From positions 65,392,970 through 65,456,969 of the forward strand of contig OX638135.1 in assembly GCA_951804985.1 (NCBI GenBank): a stretch of DNA of 64,000 nt, read 5' to 3'. Under the pieces are notes generated by a model. The model was not told the origin of the DNA and made no database searches. It worked only from the letters and a program-made list of their open reading frames with translations. Shown here in pieces: positions 33,058 to 46,943 of this stretch; the first letter of the stretch is position 1; each line of letters opens with the position of its first letter. The translations under genes and the position numbers were made by a program. Source of the DNA: Dryomyza anilis. Taxonomy: Eukaryota > Arthropoda > Insecta > Diptera > Dryomyzidae.

Positions 33058-35881
33058 CAAGGATTGAAACCGTAACCGAAACCGAAACCGATATCCATTT
33101 AAAACCGTTTCATTTTTAAAACCGAAACCGTAACCGAAACCGCTATACGAAAATCAGAAATAAACCGATATCCAAAACCGATATAAACGGTTTCGATTTT
33201 ATACCGGTTTAAAACGGTTTTTAAAAAAGTATAAAAAGAAACAGAAAAACATATTTCTTAATAAGATCTTAATGTTTCATGTTTAAATGTCATATAAAAA
33301 AATTTGGAGTTCCCAAAATAAAAATGTTTTGTTGTACAAAAATTCACATGTTGTTTTTTGAGAAACGATATTTCCAAAAACAACGGTATTTGGTCTAAAA
33401 TTTGTTCTTTTGTTTCATTAATCGAATTAACAACAAAACACCAGCAACTCCAAGCAAAATTTTTACGTTAAAAAATGATTCAAATTTTAATAATATTGGT
33501 TTTTTTTTTATTTTTTTAGTAAAATATATAGGGGAGCTTGGGGTAAGTGGGACAAGTTTTGAAAAGTTCATTTGAATATTTTTTATATTCTTTTAAAGGA
33601 TCTATTCAATAGAATCCTATTTATAAGTCTTTTAATGAATTTTTGACTGATGTTTCAAAACAGCTCAATTTCGGACATAAACAAAACAATGGTAATGCAA
33701 GAAAAAATGTAAAAAAAGTTTCAAATTATTAACATCTCAGTACCTATTTAAGGAAATACGAAAAATGAAGTGCAAGTTCGACAAGTTTAAACATTTCAAG
33801 TATAAGGCAGATATTTGTTTACATTAGTGATGATTAAAAATTTCTTGTTCTTGCATTTTTTTGAACGAGAACAAGATCGAGATTTTGCAAAAAAAAAGAA
33901 CAAGAGCAAGTGCAAGACTAAGACTGCAAGAAAAATTGACTCTTGCGTTTTTTTATGATTTTAATGTATTTATTATGTTTTTAAGGTAATAATGATATAC
34001 AAAATAATTCATGATATTACTAAATATTGAACAACAAGTAACAATGGAAAGCGTGCAAAATATTTATGAACGTGAACATTAATGAAGATGTGTGTTTTTT
34101 TTTTGTTTTTGTCAATTCTAAAGAATATAAGCATCTTAAAAATAAGGCCTGTGAAACACTTTTGAAGCGGTAAATAGCTTAAAAAGTGCTTCAAAAAGAT
34201 AAAACAGACAAAACAATGTTTTTCTCTTTTCTTCGCTACGCTAGTTCGTACATCGATTGTGCATATGCACTGTGTTATGCACATTATTATTATTTTTGTT
34301 TTACTTTTACATATAGTTTTTTTGTTAATTGTGATATATTTAGCTGATATATTGCTTTTTGTGTTTTTCTTTTTTCACAAATCCGCTGATTCGTTTGAAG
34401 TGCAACAACAACAAAAATGCGTATAAAGCAGCATCCAAGCTTTTGATAGAATTTTTGGCGGGAAATTCTTTGTACCACAAAGAGAACTCGTTGTTGTTGC
34501 CAACTCGAGAGCTGTACTAGATACATACATGTAGTGTGGTGCCATGCGTCTGTCCGTTGCCATGCGTCTGTCTGTGTCATGCGTCTCTCCGTTGTCATGC
34601 GTCTGTCTGTTTGTCATGCGTCTGTTTGTTGCCATGCGCTGATACAGGATAGCAACGAAGAGTTGTCGTTGTGAAAGTGTGTGTATAAGAATCGTTATAT
34701 TCTCTTCTTTCTGTTAGTATTCGCTTTGTAGCGTTTGAGTTTGTGTTCGTATGGTGTTCGAAAAGAAAAATGTTACTATGCAAGATATTATTTGAGTTCT
34801 ATTTACATACGGATTTTTTAATCTGTGACGAAAACAGAAATATGCCTATACGAAATAATCCTTATATTTATTGTATATGTATATCGTATAATGTATATCG
34901 TCGTTGTAGAACGAAAAGTCACCAAACACATTTTTATGAAAAACTTAATTTTCGAGTTTGTTGATTAATATTATAAATTGATGCATTTTTAAAGGTGAAA
35001 TATCAACTAATAGCTTTACATTTTCTTATCAATTGACAGATTCATAAAGAAGTTTGTAAAAAATATTTAGCATTTTGAAAATGTATTTGGTGACTTATCG
35101 TTCATTTTATTATGGCCTTGAGATTTTGAATTGTCTCGTCAACATCACTTAATTTATACAATTATTTTTTATTAGTTAATTCTTGTTAAAATTTAATTCA
35201 AATTTTTATGTTATTGGTTTTTTTTTTGTTGTTAGTAAAATGTTGAAGAAATTGAAAATAAGTACAATTATTACAATTATTGTTCAAATTCTATTCGTTT
35301 TTATAATTAATATGCAGTTTAAGATACTTGTCTTCGATCTTTTATTTAAAAGATTAAGATTACCATTTCTTGTCTTGCTCTTGCAAATGATCATCACTAT
35401 TTTACATATATTGCAGTTCACAGAATTGTTGAAATTTAATTTCTTTGGCTTTTATGGATGAAAATTGTACAAAATTCTTCTTCTTTGCAATTCAGATCAT
35501 ATCTCAGGTGAAGTCAAAATGTTGCTTTTCATTGGTTTGTGGTCACGAAATTTTAAATTAAATTTTTTACTTGGCGTAATCAATCAAATAATTCATATAA
35601 CACAATATTTTTACTAAAATAACAACAAACATTGTTTAAATTACGTTTCCCACTTTACCCCAGTATCATAATTTGAACATAATTTAGCACCATATAAAAA
35701 ATGTAAAATTATTTGAAAAATATGAAAATAAAGAAAATTTATACAAAAACCGAAACCGTAACATGGAACCGGTACACCGAAACCGTTTCGGTAGAAAAAC
35801 TTAAAACCGAAACCGTAACCGAAACGCGGAAAAAACCGAAACCGAAATCGAAACCGTTATTCGTTTAGGTTTCAATCCTTG
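33058..35881. mobile_element. Non-autonomous hAT-like element, CAAGGATTG family, copy 2 (inverted)
   Basis: It is the longest copy at 2824 bp. Ends are CAAGGATTGAAACC and its inverse. An exact 8-bp duplication GTTAGAAG flanks it (33050-33057, 35882-35889). Subterminal AACCGAAACCG clusters match copies 1 and 3 in the opposite orientation. The interior shares the 34000-34310 block, the 18-bp array and the 35183-35590 block with copy 1, plus an extra ~700 bp near 33240-33960. That extra part contains a run of CAAGAGCAAGTGCAAG words. No coding for a transposase is evident. Confidence 0.93.
34540..34645. repeat. ~18-bp minisatellite inside hAT copy 2
   Basis: Units of GTCTGTCCGTTGCCATGC-type sequence, about five to six, are the reverse complement of the array in copy 1. 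Confidence 0.75.
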
Positions 35882-35889
35882 GTTAGAAG

Positions 35890-36469
35890 CTGAGAGAACA
35901 GCTTCTAACCATATTTACAAATAGTACAGATTTAAAAATAGTTAATTTATTAATCATTTAACCAGCTAATGTTAAAAAATCGGGCTTATGTCATTATTTC
36001 AAAACACACAAAAACTTATCGTAAAAACTAGTCGGATTTATAAACTTTTTTAAAAATAATTTATTAAAATACAATATTAAATAAAGTAACGATACAGATT
36101 AAAAACAAAATTTTTTAATCCTTACAAAAAATACCAAATTCTGATACATAAATATTTCCAGTAGGCATGGCAGTCGACCGATATTTCCCAAAATATACCC
36201 AAATAGTAGATTGTTTCACTGTGGTGAAAAAATTATTAGTCTACCTTTCATAGTTTTTAAAATATAGACTTTTGTCCAGCTAAATAGTGAAAGTCTCACA
36301 CTATGCATATCAGTTTATATATTTTCTTCGATCACTTCTAGCGGTAAATCGAATACAACAACTAAAACACACGCAACTCCTCCGTTCGTCGTTTGTGAAG
36401 CACACGTATGCACTGAAATTTAATATTTTACTGCCGAAATGTAGTATTAAATTTTTGGTAAAAAAAAAA
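35890..36469. other. AT-rich spacer, nothing recognised
   Basis: Besides the duplicated GTTAGAAG and nearby TTCTAACC at 35905, no structure or gene was seen. Confidence 0.4.
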
Positions 36470-38440
36470 TTAAATTGTCAATTCTAAACTTTAACATGTG
36501 GCCCGTGGTCATTAACGTTGCACTTCCTTTTAAAATTCGACCCTTTTTAAAATTATGAAAAAATTGTGTAATTTGGTTGATTTAATATAAATATTCATGC
36601 CAAAATTCAAGATGGTACTCTGATAGCATCATATTTTAAAAATTAATTTTTTTAAATTTTAACAAATTTTTTGTATTGAAATTTTTTTTTTTTTTTTTTC
36701 AAAAGCAAAATTTGCAATGATTTTTTAATGTATTTACTCTGATTTCGAAAATGGCGTCAGTTTCATCAAACTCTCTTTAGTTTTTTAGATATATGGGCCA
36801 TTCCACACCAAATCGACCAAAAAAAGTCAAATTTGAGATTTTACCTTTTGGATTTCAATAAAATGTGGGCAAATGATAAAGGGTATCCAGATATGCACTG
36901 ACCATGGCGTAATGTTACCAAAAATGGGCCAAAAATCACTTTTGTATGGTTGTTCATATTTGAATATCTCTTAAACTAGAAATGCTAGAAACTCCATTAA
37001 TACAACAAGCTTTCAGAAAAATTAAATTGTAACTTCTAAACGTGAACATGTGGTCCGTGGTCATCATCCTTGCACTTCAAAAATGATGTCCTTAAAAAGG
37101 ACCCTTTTTAAAATTCGGAAAAAAATCCTAAGTTTTCGTCAATTTATTATAAATGATCAAGCAAAATTTCATGATGGTATTTCGATGACATCATATTTTA
37201 AAAAATAATTTTCTAAATTTTTATTTATTTTTGTATAGAAAAAAAAAATATTTTCTACAGTAAAAGTTGTATTAATTCCTGAATATATATGTAACTCTGA
37301 TTTTTAAAATGAAGTCAGTTTTATTATATTCAATCTAGTTTTTGAGATATTGATTATGGCATATAGTTTTGTGATTTTCGAAAAATGGTATATATCTCAA
37401 TAACTAGAGACAATTTGTTGAAACTAACACCATTTTCGAAATCAGAGTTACAAAATCATTGAAAATTTATTGCAAATTTTACTTTTGAAAAAAATATATA
37501 TTTTTTTTTAATACAAAAATTTGTAAAAATTTAAAAAAATATTTTTTAATATGATGCCATCAAAATACTATCTTAAAATTTGGCATGAACATTTATATTA
37601 AATGAACCAAAATTTGTTTTGATTTTTTTCAGAATTTTAAAAAGGGTCCTTTTTTGAAGTGCATGGATAATTACCAGGGGCCACATGTTCAAGTTTAGAA
37701 GTTACAACTAAATTGGTATAAAAGCTTGTTCTATTAGCTTTAAAACGAGCCATCAACGGAGTTTTTTAGTATTTCAACTTTAAGAGATATTGAAATATGA
37801 ACAACCATATAAAAGTGATTTTTGGCCCATTGTAAATTTGAACCACTGTATCTCTGGAAGTAGTGGGCGAAAAAATAAAAAAAAAATTGATCAATGCATA
37901 TCTCGAAACCCTTTATCAGTTGTGCAAATTTAATTGAAATCTAAAAAGATGAGTTCTAACCGCTGTTCGATTTGGTGTGGAATGGTCCATATATCATTTT
38001 CGAAAAATGTAAAAAAAATACCCCAAAATCAATATCTCAAAAACTAGAGTCAATATGATAAAACTGGCACCATTTTAGAAATCAGAGTTAGAAATACATT
38101 CATAAATTATTGCAACTTTTACTGTCGAAAAAAAATTTTTTTTTTCAATTCAAAAAATAAATAAAAATTTAGAACATTATTTTTTAAAATATGATGCAAT
38201 CAAAATACCATCTTGAAATTTGGCATGAACATTTGTATTAAATCAACCAAAATTTGAGATTTTTTACGGACATCAATTTTGAAGTGCTAGGATAATGACG
38301 ACGGGCCACATTTTCAAGTTTAGAAATAACAACTTAATTTCTCTAAAATTTCTAGCATGTCTACTTTAAGAGATATTGAAATATGAACAACTATACAAAA
38401 GTGATTTTTGGCCCATTTTTTTGTAACTTTGAAGCATTTT
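36470..38440. mobile_element. GGGYCATTCC family, older copy split by a younger one
   Basis: Sequence 36470-36794 matches copy B from about 23050, and 37989-38440 matches copy B to about 23870. Both outer ends are lost. The break falls inside the AGATATAT-CATTTTTCG block, where copy C is inserted. Confidence 0.8.
36795..37988. mobile_element. GGGCCATTCC-ended element, copy C (nested, complete)
   Basis: Ends are GGGCCATTCCACACCAAATC and GATTTGGTGTGGAATGGTCC. Flanks are ATAT on both sides, consistent with the 4-bp AT-rich duplication of copy B. The element is 1194 bp, with mirrored halves and no ORF. It lies inside another member of its own family. Confidence 0.87.
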
Positions 38441-39502
38441 TTATTTTTGTATTTATAATTGTAAAATCATGAACTCTTTTTCTTTAGTTTATTTTTATAT
38501 GTATTACATTTAAGTTATAAAACAAAAGTATCATTTTATAATCATTTTAAAAGTGTACCTACACGAATAGAAAAGATTTGTTTGAGTTTGTTTGTATTTG
38601 TTTGAATATAAACACCATATAAATATAAGGAGCAAAATCTAATTACATTATAATTGAAATGTATAATTATTTTTTTCAGATTTAAATATTATTATTCGCT
38701 ATTTAAACATAAATTGCTTTAATCGCGGATTTACATAGTTTTACTATATTAATGTTTCTGTAGAAATATATATTTTTCATCAGATATTAATATATGTATG
38801 TTTGATATTTCCGGTATTTAACACACCCAACTTCAAAAACAGGTTCTTTGAATTATATGTATGTGGTTATTCGTTATTGTTACTAGGTGACAACGAATTT
38901 AATTAGTTTGATTATATGTATGTTTGGCCATACGAAATAACAACACTGCCTACTTTTAGCGCTCAGTAACACTCATATTTATTAATACTTTTAATACCAG
39001 ATAATGGCTATTTGTGAAATATCCATTTCATCCGTTATGCACTGAACTCAAAATAAAAGATGTGTAACAAAGAAAAATAAAAGTTAAAGTTTATAATTAT
39101 ATATTTATATTATATAAAAAAATTAATTAAAAAAAAGGGAAAAAATGAATATTGTGTAAAAAAGATATTAGCACTAAATTTATTTTTCTTAAATTAAAAT
39201 TATATGTAAACATAAATATGTTTACATGTAAATAAAATGTTTTTCACATTCAAACATATATATGTTTGCAAGTACGCCGAAAATTACATAAATATGCTTG
39301 AACGAAAAGGAAAATATGTTTGGCTGTTATTATAATAATGTTTGGCAATGAAAAAATACTTCAGTTTGCATAAAGCTCCAAAGATATATGTAATGCATGC
39401 AAAGTTATGTTTAGGAGAGCCATTTTTTTGCAGCGTGTACATTAGACTGACAATGACTTTGTATGAAAAAAATCATAGAGTTTGATTTTGAAGGTCACCC
39501 CC
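38441..39502. repeat. AT-rich repeat with recurring TATGTTTG words
   Basis: From about 38565 (ACACGAATAGAAAAGATTTG) to about 39438 (TTTTTTTGCAGCGTGTA) the sequence is full of ATGTTTG words. The two boundary words recur at 53825 and 56005 with similar neighbours. It is a dispersed repeat with unclear ends. Confidence 0.45.
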
Positions 39503-40965
<1,463 letters not shown>

Positions 40966-42289
40966 AATATATATATGTTAGCCGAATTGTTGAAAGTTTA
41001 AATAAAATTTTAATTTATATTTATTTCCTAAAAACGGGATATAAATTTTTACTGCATATAAATTTGTATTCAAATAACAATTCAACAAAATTTTGTTCAT
41101 TAGTTTTTCAATCGTTATTTAAAAAAACAGTGTTCAATCATTTATTCGTTATTTGAAATTTCAATCAATTTTTTTTATTCCAGCAAATTAATTCAAATAA
41201 ATTATTTGTGAATAAAAATTTATTCTAAATAAAAATTTCAAATAAATTTGAAATGTTTTAGATACAAACCAAATTTATTCGTTATTCAAAATTTTAAATT
41301 CAATTTGAAGCATAAAAATTTAAATTGTTTGTATAGGAAAATGTAAAAATCCACGAATCAGTACATTAAACGGGGTATCCAAAGTAGTAAAATAGAAATT
41401 GAGTTGAGCACAGTAAAATATATATATATTTTAGTTTGAATAATATTATAAAATTGAATTTTAGCCAATTTATACTTCTTTAACATGCAATTTTTCAATT
41501 AAATTTGTTTAAATATTTAAATTAACTATAATAAATTAAATATATAACAAAAAAAAAACATTTAGCCGTCTTTTAGCCAGTTTAAAAATATAATTTAGAC
41601 GTTTTTGGCCGTTTTATTTCATTATTTTAGCTGCAATGTTAAAAAATTCTGGCAACACTGCTGCTCACCTCCTCAAAGTGATTAAGAGAGAGTTAAAAAT
41701 GCCATTAAGTGAGAATTATATGGTATGATATTTAGCTCGTGGCAGTCTTCATCGTAATCATAACATGGTTTTTATCATCCATATTTTGGTTTTTCAGAAA
41801 GACAATCATATTATACTAAATTATCTACTATAACATGATTATAGAGACCTTATTATTGTTGAAATAAAAAAGAAAATACTATACTATGATTGTAAAGAGC
41901 ATGGTATGGTTGTCGCGATCATGTCGCAACCATATGAATTCTCTGCGTGTATGGGTTCGTTTATGTTGTACCCTTTTCAGTTGCAATGTGACACCGCATT
42001 TAGTGCATTTAGTTAATATCACCTATTTGATATTGTCGTAATACTTAATTCAAATAAGTAATTACAAAAATGAATCTTAAAATAATCAAATTTATGCTGA
42101 GTTAGAATATTAACATTTTGTACAATATATAACACCAAACACCTCTCACATAATGATCATAAATGCGATTGATATAATTATAAATTATAATTTTAGTGAT
42201 GTGTTCGAGCGAGATTTTGGAAATCTCGTTCTCGATCTCGAAAAGGTTAAAAAAATGGGATAATCATAATATAGGGATAATCATAATAT
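40966..42289. other. AT-rich stretch with CATGGT/ACCATG-rich part
   Basis: From 41700 to 41950 there are words such as CATAACATGG, CATGATTATAG and CATGGTATGGTTGTCGC. They resemble the 42-bp satellite to the right and end near CTCTGCGTG. No gene was seen. AGTGATGTGTTCGAGCGAGA at 42196 resembles starts at 26078 and 33828. Confidence 0.45.
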
Positions 42290-42299
42290 ATTAATATCA

Positions 42300-42760
42300 T
42301 CATAATCACTGGTCACATAGGACCATAGTATGTATGAAATCGAAATAGGATCACTGACAACCATAGTATGGTTAAGTGGAATCATAATATGGTCACTGCC
42401 AACCATAGTATGGTTGTACGAAATCATAATATGGTCACTGACAACCAAATAATGGTTCTGTGAACTCTAAATATGTTCACTGACAATCTTAGAATGGTTG
42501 TGTGGAATCATTATATGGTCACTGACCATAATAGTATGGTTGTACGAAATCTAGATATGGACAGTGACAACCAAAGTATGGTTGTGTGAAATCTCAATAT
42601 GAACACTGACAAGTATGGTTGTTGCGAATTCGTAATATGGCCAGGGTTAACTATATTATTGTTGTATGAAATGGTAATACGGTCACTGCGGAACATGGTA
42701 TGATTGTAGAAAATCGTACTATTGTAACTAAGGATCATATTAAGGTTGATAATGTTGTCA
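42300..42760. repeat. 42-bp satellite, about 10 units
   Basis: Units are built on GTATGGTTGTGTGAAATCAT and AATATGGTCACTGACAACCA. Five consecutive units measure exactly 42 bases between about 42360 and 42575; outer units are diverged. Each unit contains the palindrome ACCATAGTATGGT. A CTGCGTG end follows at 42867. Confidence 0.85.
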
Positions 42761-42914
42761 TTGAGCATCATATTAGACATAGAATATGATTGCCAACAAC
42801 CATAACCCCAATCACAGTATGATGCCCTTCAAATGTGATCACCACAACCATGTTTTTTTTCTGCGTGTAGTAAAGAAATGAAAAAATAAAGTCATTATTT
42901 CTACTGATTACTTA

Positions 42915-43729
42915 CACAGAAAAAAAGTTCATACTATGTATGAATTTGTTCATAAATTTTATGAATTTTTCATTATTACTCAACCAATGAGCAAATTCAT
43001 CTAATTTATGAATCGTTCATAAAAACGTAATGAAAAAGTTCATAATATTGATGAACGCTTTCAGAATATTTATGAAAAAATGCATGGTATTTATGAACTT
43101 CAAACTATTTAAAAATATATATATATATTTTTTTTTGTATTATTTTAATTTATTTATTTTTTCAACTACTTACATTTTATTTTATATCTACTCTTGCTGT
43201 TGCTGCCTATTGCTGATGTTTGTTGTTGCGTGATGTTAAGTACCTGCGGTGCACGTTTCTTTGGAGATGTAAACAACAAATGAAACGATTCGGTCTATTT
43301 CTACGAAATGACATAGAAATAATAAAAACTTAGAATTGTATCAGCTAAAAATTCTAAAAATATCTATTTATAGAATTGTCAAAAGTTGCAGTTGCACACA
43401 TACGATCATACCCACATACTCAAATACCAACCTACTTTGTGTTGTATTTTCTATTCTCCTTTTGGTGGACAGGTTTTTTTATTTTTCAGTATCGCCTTTA
43501 TGCTCGGCTGAAGTGCACGTGACTTTTAGACTGCGCTGCTTTGAGTCATACCTCAATGAACACAATTCAGAACAATTATGAACGCGTTTATTATATCAAT
43601 TTCGCTGAAATTGTGCGGTTCGTATATACGAAGAATAGTTCATAAATAGAATGATTTTTTCCATATATATTATGAACGATGTCGCAATTAACGGCGTTCA
43701 TTCCATTTATGAACAAAAATTTTTCTGTG
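42915..43729. mobile_element. CACAG-ended dispersed repeat, copy 4 (complete, 815 bp)
   Basis: The left end is CACAGAAAAAAAGTTCATAC and the right end ATTTATGAACAAAAATTTTT then CTGTG. It is the best full-length reference: TTCATAA-word clusters at both ends, a central CTCTTGCTGTTGCTGC and CACTTCAGCCGAGCATAAAG (inverse strand). It gives the empty site for the hAT insertion at 26707. Confidence 0.87.
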
Positions 43730-43890
43730 ATAGTTTTAGTCCGTAGTCTAGTCTGTAGATCGACCCCGTAGCCAGTAGGAGTGTTTTAGGGGTTTTGAGC
43801 AATCTACGAAGGATTGGTATATCGTCGATGATACTGCAAAACCGCCTAACTGCATGTGAAAATTACGCCTAATTTTGTGTAATATTCTGG

Positions 43891-43895
<5 letters not shown>

Positions 43896-43977
<82 letters not shown>
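43896..43977. repeat. (TA)n microsatellite
   Basis: About 82 bases of uninterrupted TA repeat. Confidence 0.97.
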
Positions 43978-43978
<1 letters not shown>

Positions 43979-44556
43979 CACATTTACCGTTTGTCTCCTT
44001 GTTTGTGCGCTATGTAAACGTACACCTGTGCACGGATATGCTCAAAAATTGGAATATACATCCAGGATCCAGGAAAAGGTCACTATATAGTTTTTGTTGA
44101 CCACGCCCACTTTTACGCCCATTTTTGGTGTATAATTCAGATTCATAGCAAAACCACTGAATGTATTTTTCTGAAAATTTGCATTACTCTGCTATAAAGT
44201 CCATGGAGTATCCTAAACCATATAAAAACTAGATTGGGCAAAGGGAGGGAACCCAAAAAATCAGGGTTGAGACCCTAATGTTATTGATTTCAACTAAATT
44301 TTAAATTTAGATGTTACTCATTTTACTTAAAATCACCATAACAAACTCACCACACAAAACTCATACGGATAAAAATTCCACCGGGAAGAATTCTACGGGG
44401 AAGAATTTTACGGAGAATTATTTTGTTTTGGTTCCTACATTTACAACACCAATAAAAAACGTTCACAATAATAAAAATGATCTTTATATTAATAAAATCA
44501 CACCATATCCTTGCATTCACAAAATCTTTGCAAGAGTCGTGCACGAGTCCAGCTAG
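43978..44556 (+). mobile_element. Helitron 3' part, copy H3
   Basis: It ends GAGTCGTGCACGAGTCCAGC then TAG, so CTAG is at 44553-44556, before T. The region 44330-44556 mirrors the 3' parts of H1 and H2, including GGGAAGAATTCTACGGGGA units and AACTCACCACACAAAACTCA, the remains of the two 15-bp arrays. The 3' hairpin is slightly altered. The 5' end was not located; the sequence before 44330 may or may not belong. Confidence 0.65.
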
Positions 44557-44711
44557 TATATAATATAGTTACCGAAAATCTCTCTTTATAAAGAGCCATC
44601 TGCGTTAACCCCAGTGCATATGTAGCAAATTTCAATTAAATTTGCATATGTAACTATTTGCTAATATGAGTAAATTCAGATAATGTTTAATATTCACGAT
44701 ACCGGTATACA

Positions 44712-45748
44712 CACTCAGAAGAAAATGTACCATTAAGTACTTTATGGTACGACCATTGATCTTATGGTTCATGTATTAATAGTTTTTTCTTTTTAAATCA
44801 AAAGTTTTCTAATTAATTCAATAGTATTTGAAAAATGCAGTACCATAAATTTAAATATTTCAATATTATTATTTTAAATAGAATAAATACTGTTGTTTTA
44901 GTGGTTTCCTCCTATAATAATAAACGTGGTGTAAAAAAACACAAAAACGAATACAAACATGTTCGTTTTGTACGTCATTCAGCATGTTTACTCAAAATGG
45001 TCGCATGTATTTTTTGTAATAATCCACATTATTAAACGCGTTATTGGTAAGGACTCAATGTATTTAATGTAAATAAATTATATTTACATATTTATTTATA
45101 TTTATATTTTTATTTATTACAGAAAATAAATAATACATCGAACTTCTAATATGGCAACGGACTCAAAAATAACTGCAGCCTCAAGTACTACAATCAATTA
45201 TTGGAAACCAAAGCAAACATAAAATGTGTTATAACCTTTTACATCAAGAAGTGTTTTTGTATGTGTGTGTTGTAAAAGTGAATATCAATTTCGACATTTA
45301 AATAAAATAATATATACAATAAATTAACTAAAATACATTTTTGTTTTAATAAATTATTAGGAAAATGTAATTCGACTATACCATAAAATTAATAATACGT
45401 ATCATTAAATTTGTATAGGTTTTTCTTATTGTAATTAAAATATCACATTATAAAATTTATGGTACAACCACACATTGTATTAACAGTTTCAATATTACTG
45501 AACTAATGGGACGCATCCTATTGACCAATTTTAATGATATAAATTATTGTTTTTCTATTGAAATACTATCAATTTAATAAAATATTTTATATTATAACAA
45601 TACATTTAAAAAAAAAAAAAAAAAAAAAAAAACATCTGTACCGAGTACGTTCCTGGCTTAGTGTTAAACCTTATGTTTGAGAAAGTGCGAAATAGCTAGC
45701 TGTAGTAGCTAAACTCTATTATTATTTACCATGATTTTTTTCTGGGTG
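44712..45748. mobile_element. Putative inverted-repeat element with CACYCAGAARAAAA ends
   Basis: The left end CACTCAGAAGAAAATGTACC faces ATGATTTTTTTCTGGGTG at the right. Near both edges are TTATGGTAC words. The interior includes a small frame MATDSKITAASSTTINYWKP (45151) and another of 67 codons at 44835-45035. Neither is recognised. A 26-base poly(A) run sits at about 45607. The ends are short, so the call is tentative. Confidence 0.45.
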
Positions 45749-46113
45749 CATTAATGAATAAAAAGGTTGTATTGTATATTTTATTTTACAGTTTAAATGA
45801 TTACAATGATTAAAATGGTCAGTGGATTAATAATGTAGTATAAACTTATACCCACACAAGTCCTAACTGGACGCCCAATGATTAAATTTGTATCTTAAAG
45901 TTTTACCACAATTTTTAATGTAACTCTCACAACCAAATCTTTTAAGGAGTTATTACAAAAAAGTCATGCAAAATCTGTAAAAAATCGGATTCGCACACTC
46001 CGAAACCAATAGCTTTAAAACATATCACGTGAAGAACTGATTCATTATTTCAGTGTTTTTATTGTCTGGTATACAAAAATTATAAAATTTATTTATTTTA
46101 ATATCTTCTTTTT
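45749..46113. other. AT-rich spacer, nothing recognised
   Basis: No repeat terminus, tRNA-like box or coding motif was seen. Confidence 0.4.
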
Positions 46114-46257
46114 AGGGTGTGTGCGAATTCGACTAAATTGAACGACTTTTCATTCTATCATAATTAATTGTCATATGTCTGTTTGCTGTCTTCCAATTCC
46201 AAATAATAATAATAATAATAGTTTAGTCAGAAATTTAGTCGAATTCTCACACACCCT
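46114..46257. mobile_element. Small MITE with AGGGTGTGT ends, copy 2
   Basis: The 144-bp element begins AGGGTGTGTGCGAATTCGAC and ends GTCGAATTCTCACACACCCT. It shares TGTTTGCTGTCTTCCAAT with copy 1 and has a short (AAT)n run. It is the shorter deletion form. Confidence 0.87.
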
Positions 46258-46318
46258 TAATCATATATTTTTTTTTGGAATTTTAGTTTATTTTAATATT
46301 CTTCATTTCACTACTATT

Positions 46319-46943
46319 TATACCCTACACCTATGAGGTACAGGGTATATTAAGTTTGTGAAGATATTGTAACGCCCCTTAGGAGGCGTGTCCAGTATGG
46401 AAAAGTATATATTTTCTTGATCAGCATCACTACCCGAGTCCGTTTAGCCATGTCCATCTGTGTGTCTTGCTGTCTGACCGGATACAAGAAAACTTGAAAA
46501 TTAATGGTCAGAATGCAATGAAATTTGGTTTCAATACGTTTTAGAAAAAAAAAATGGTTCGGAGTTTGGATTTGAGCAAAATCGGTCAACGGACACACCT
46601 ACCTCTCATACAACTCCCTTATATATTACTATTTAGGAACGAATAACTCGAAAAGTATTACATACTTATATATTTATAAAATTTAAAACATATTGTTAGA
46701 ATTAGTTTTAAAACATATGTTCCAAAAATGGGCGTGATCCGCCCACATTTGAATTTTTAAATTTTTTATCGATTTTTTTGTAGTGGAAATTTTAGTCGTA
46801 AATTATTAAAAATTATCCCACCAAATTATACCACTAATATATTCACCAAGAGTGTAGGGTATTCTATAGTCGGGCCCGACCGACTATAAAAGTCCGCCCA
46901 ATGTGACCGAACTTTCCCATGTGATCTAACTTTCCCAACTCGT
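46319..46943. mobile_element. mini-me-like repeat, copy 1
   Basis: It starts TATACCCTACACCTATGAGG and ends CTTTCCCAACTCGT. Landmarks are TAACGCCCCTTAGGAGGCGT, CCGTTTAGCCATGTCC, ACGGACACACC and the GTCGGGCCCGAC palindrome near 46870. The GTCY tract is very short here. The layout resembles mini-me elements described from dipterans. Confidence 0.8.

Noticed and set aside
46860..46890. GTCGGGCCCGAC palindrome as a transcription terminator
   Set aside because: It recurs at the same place in all three mini-me-like copies and is part of the repeat.
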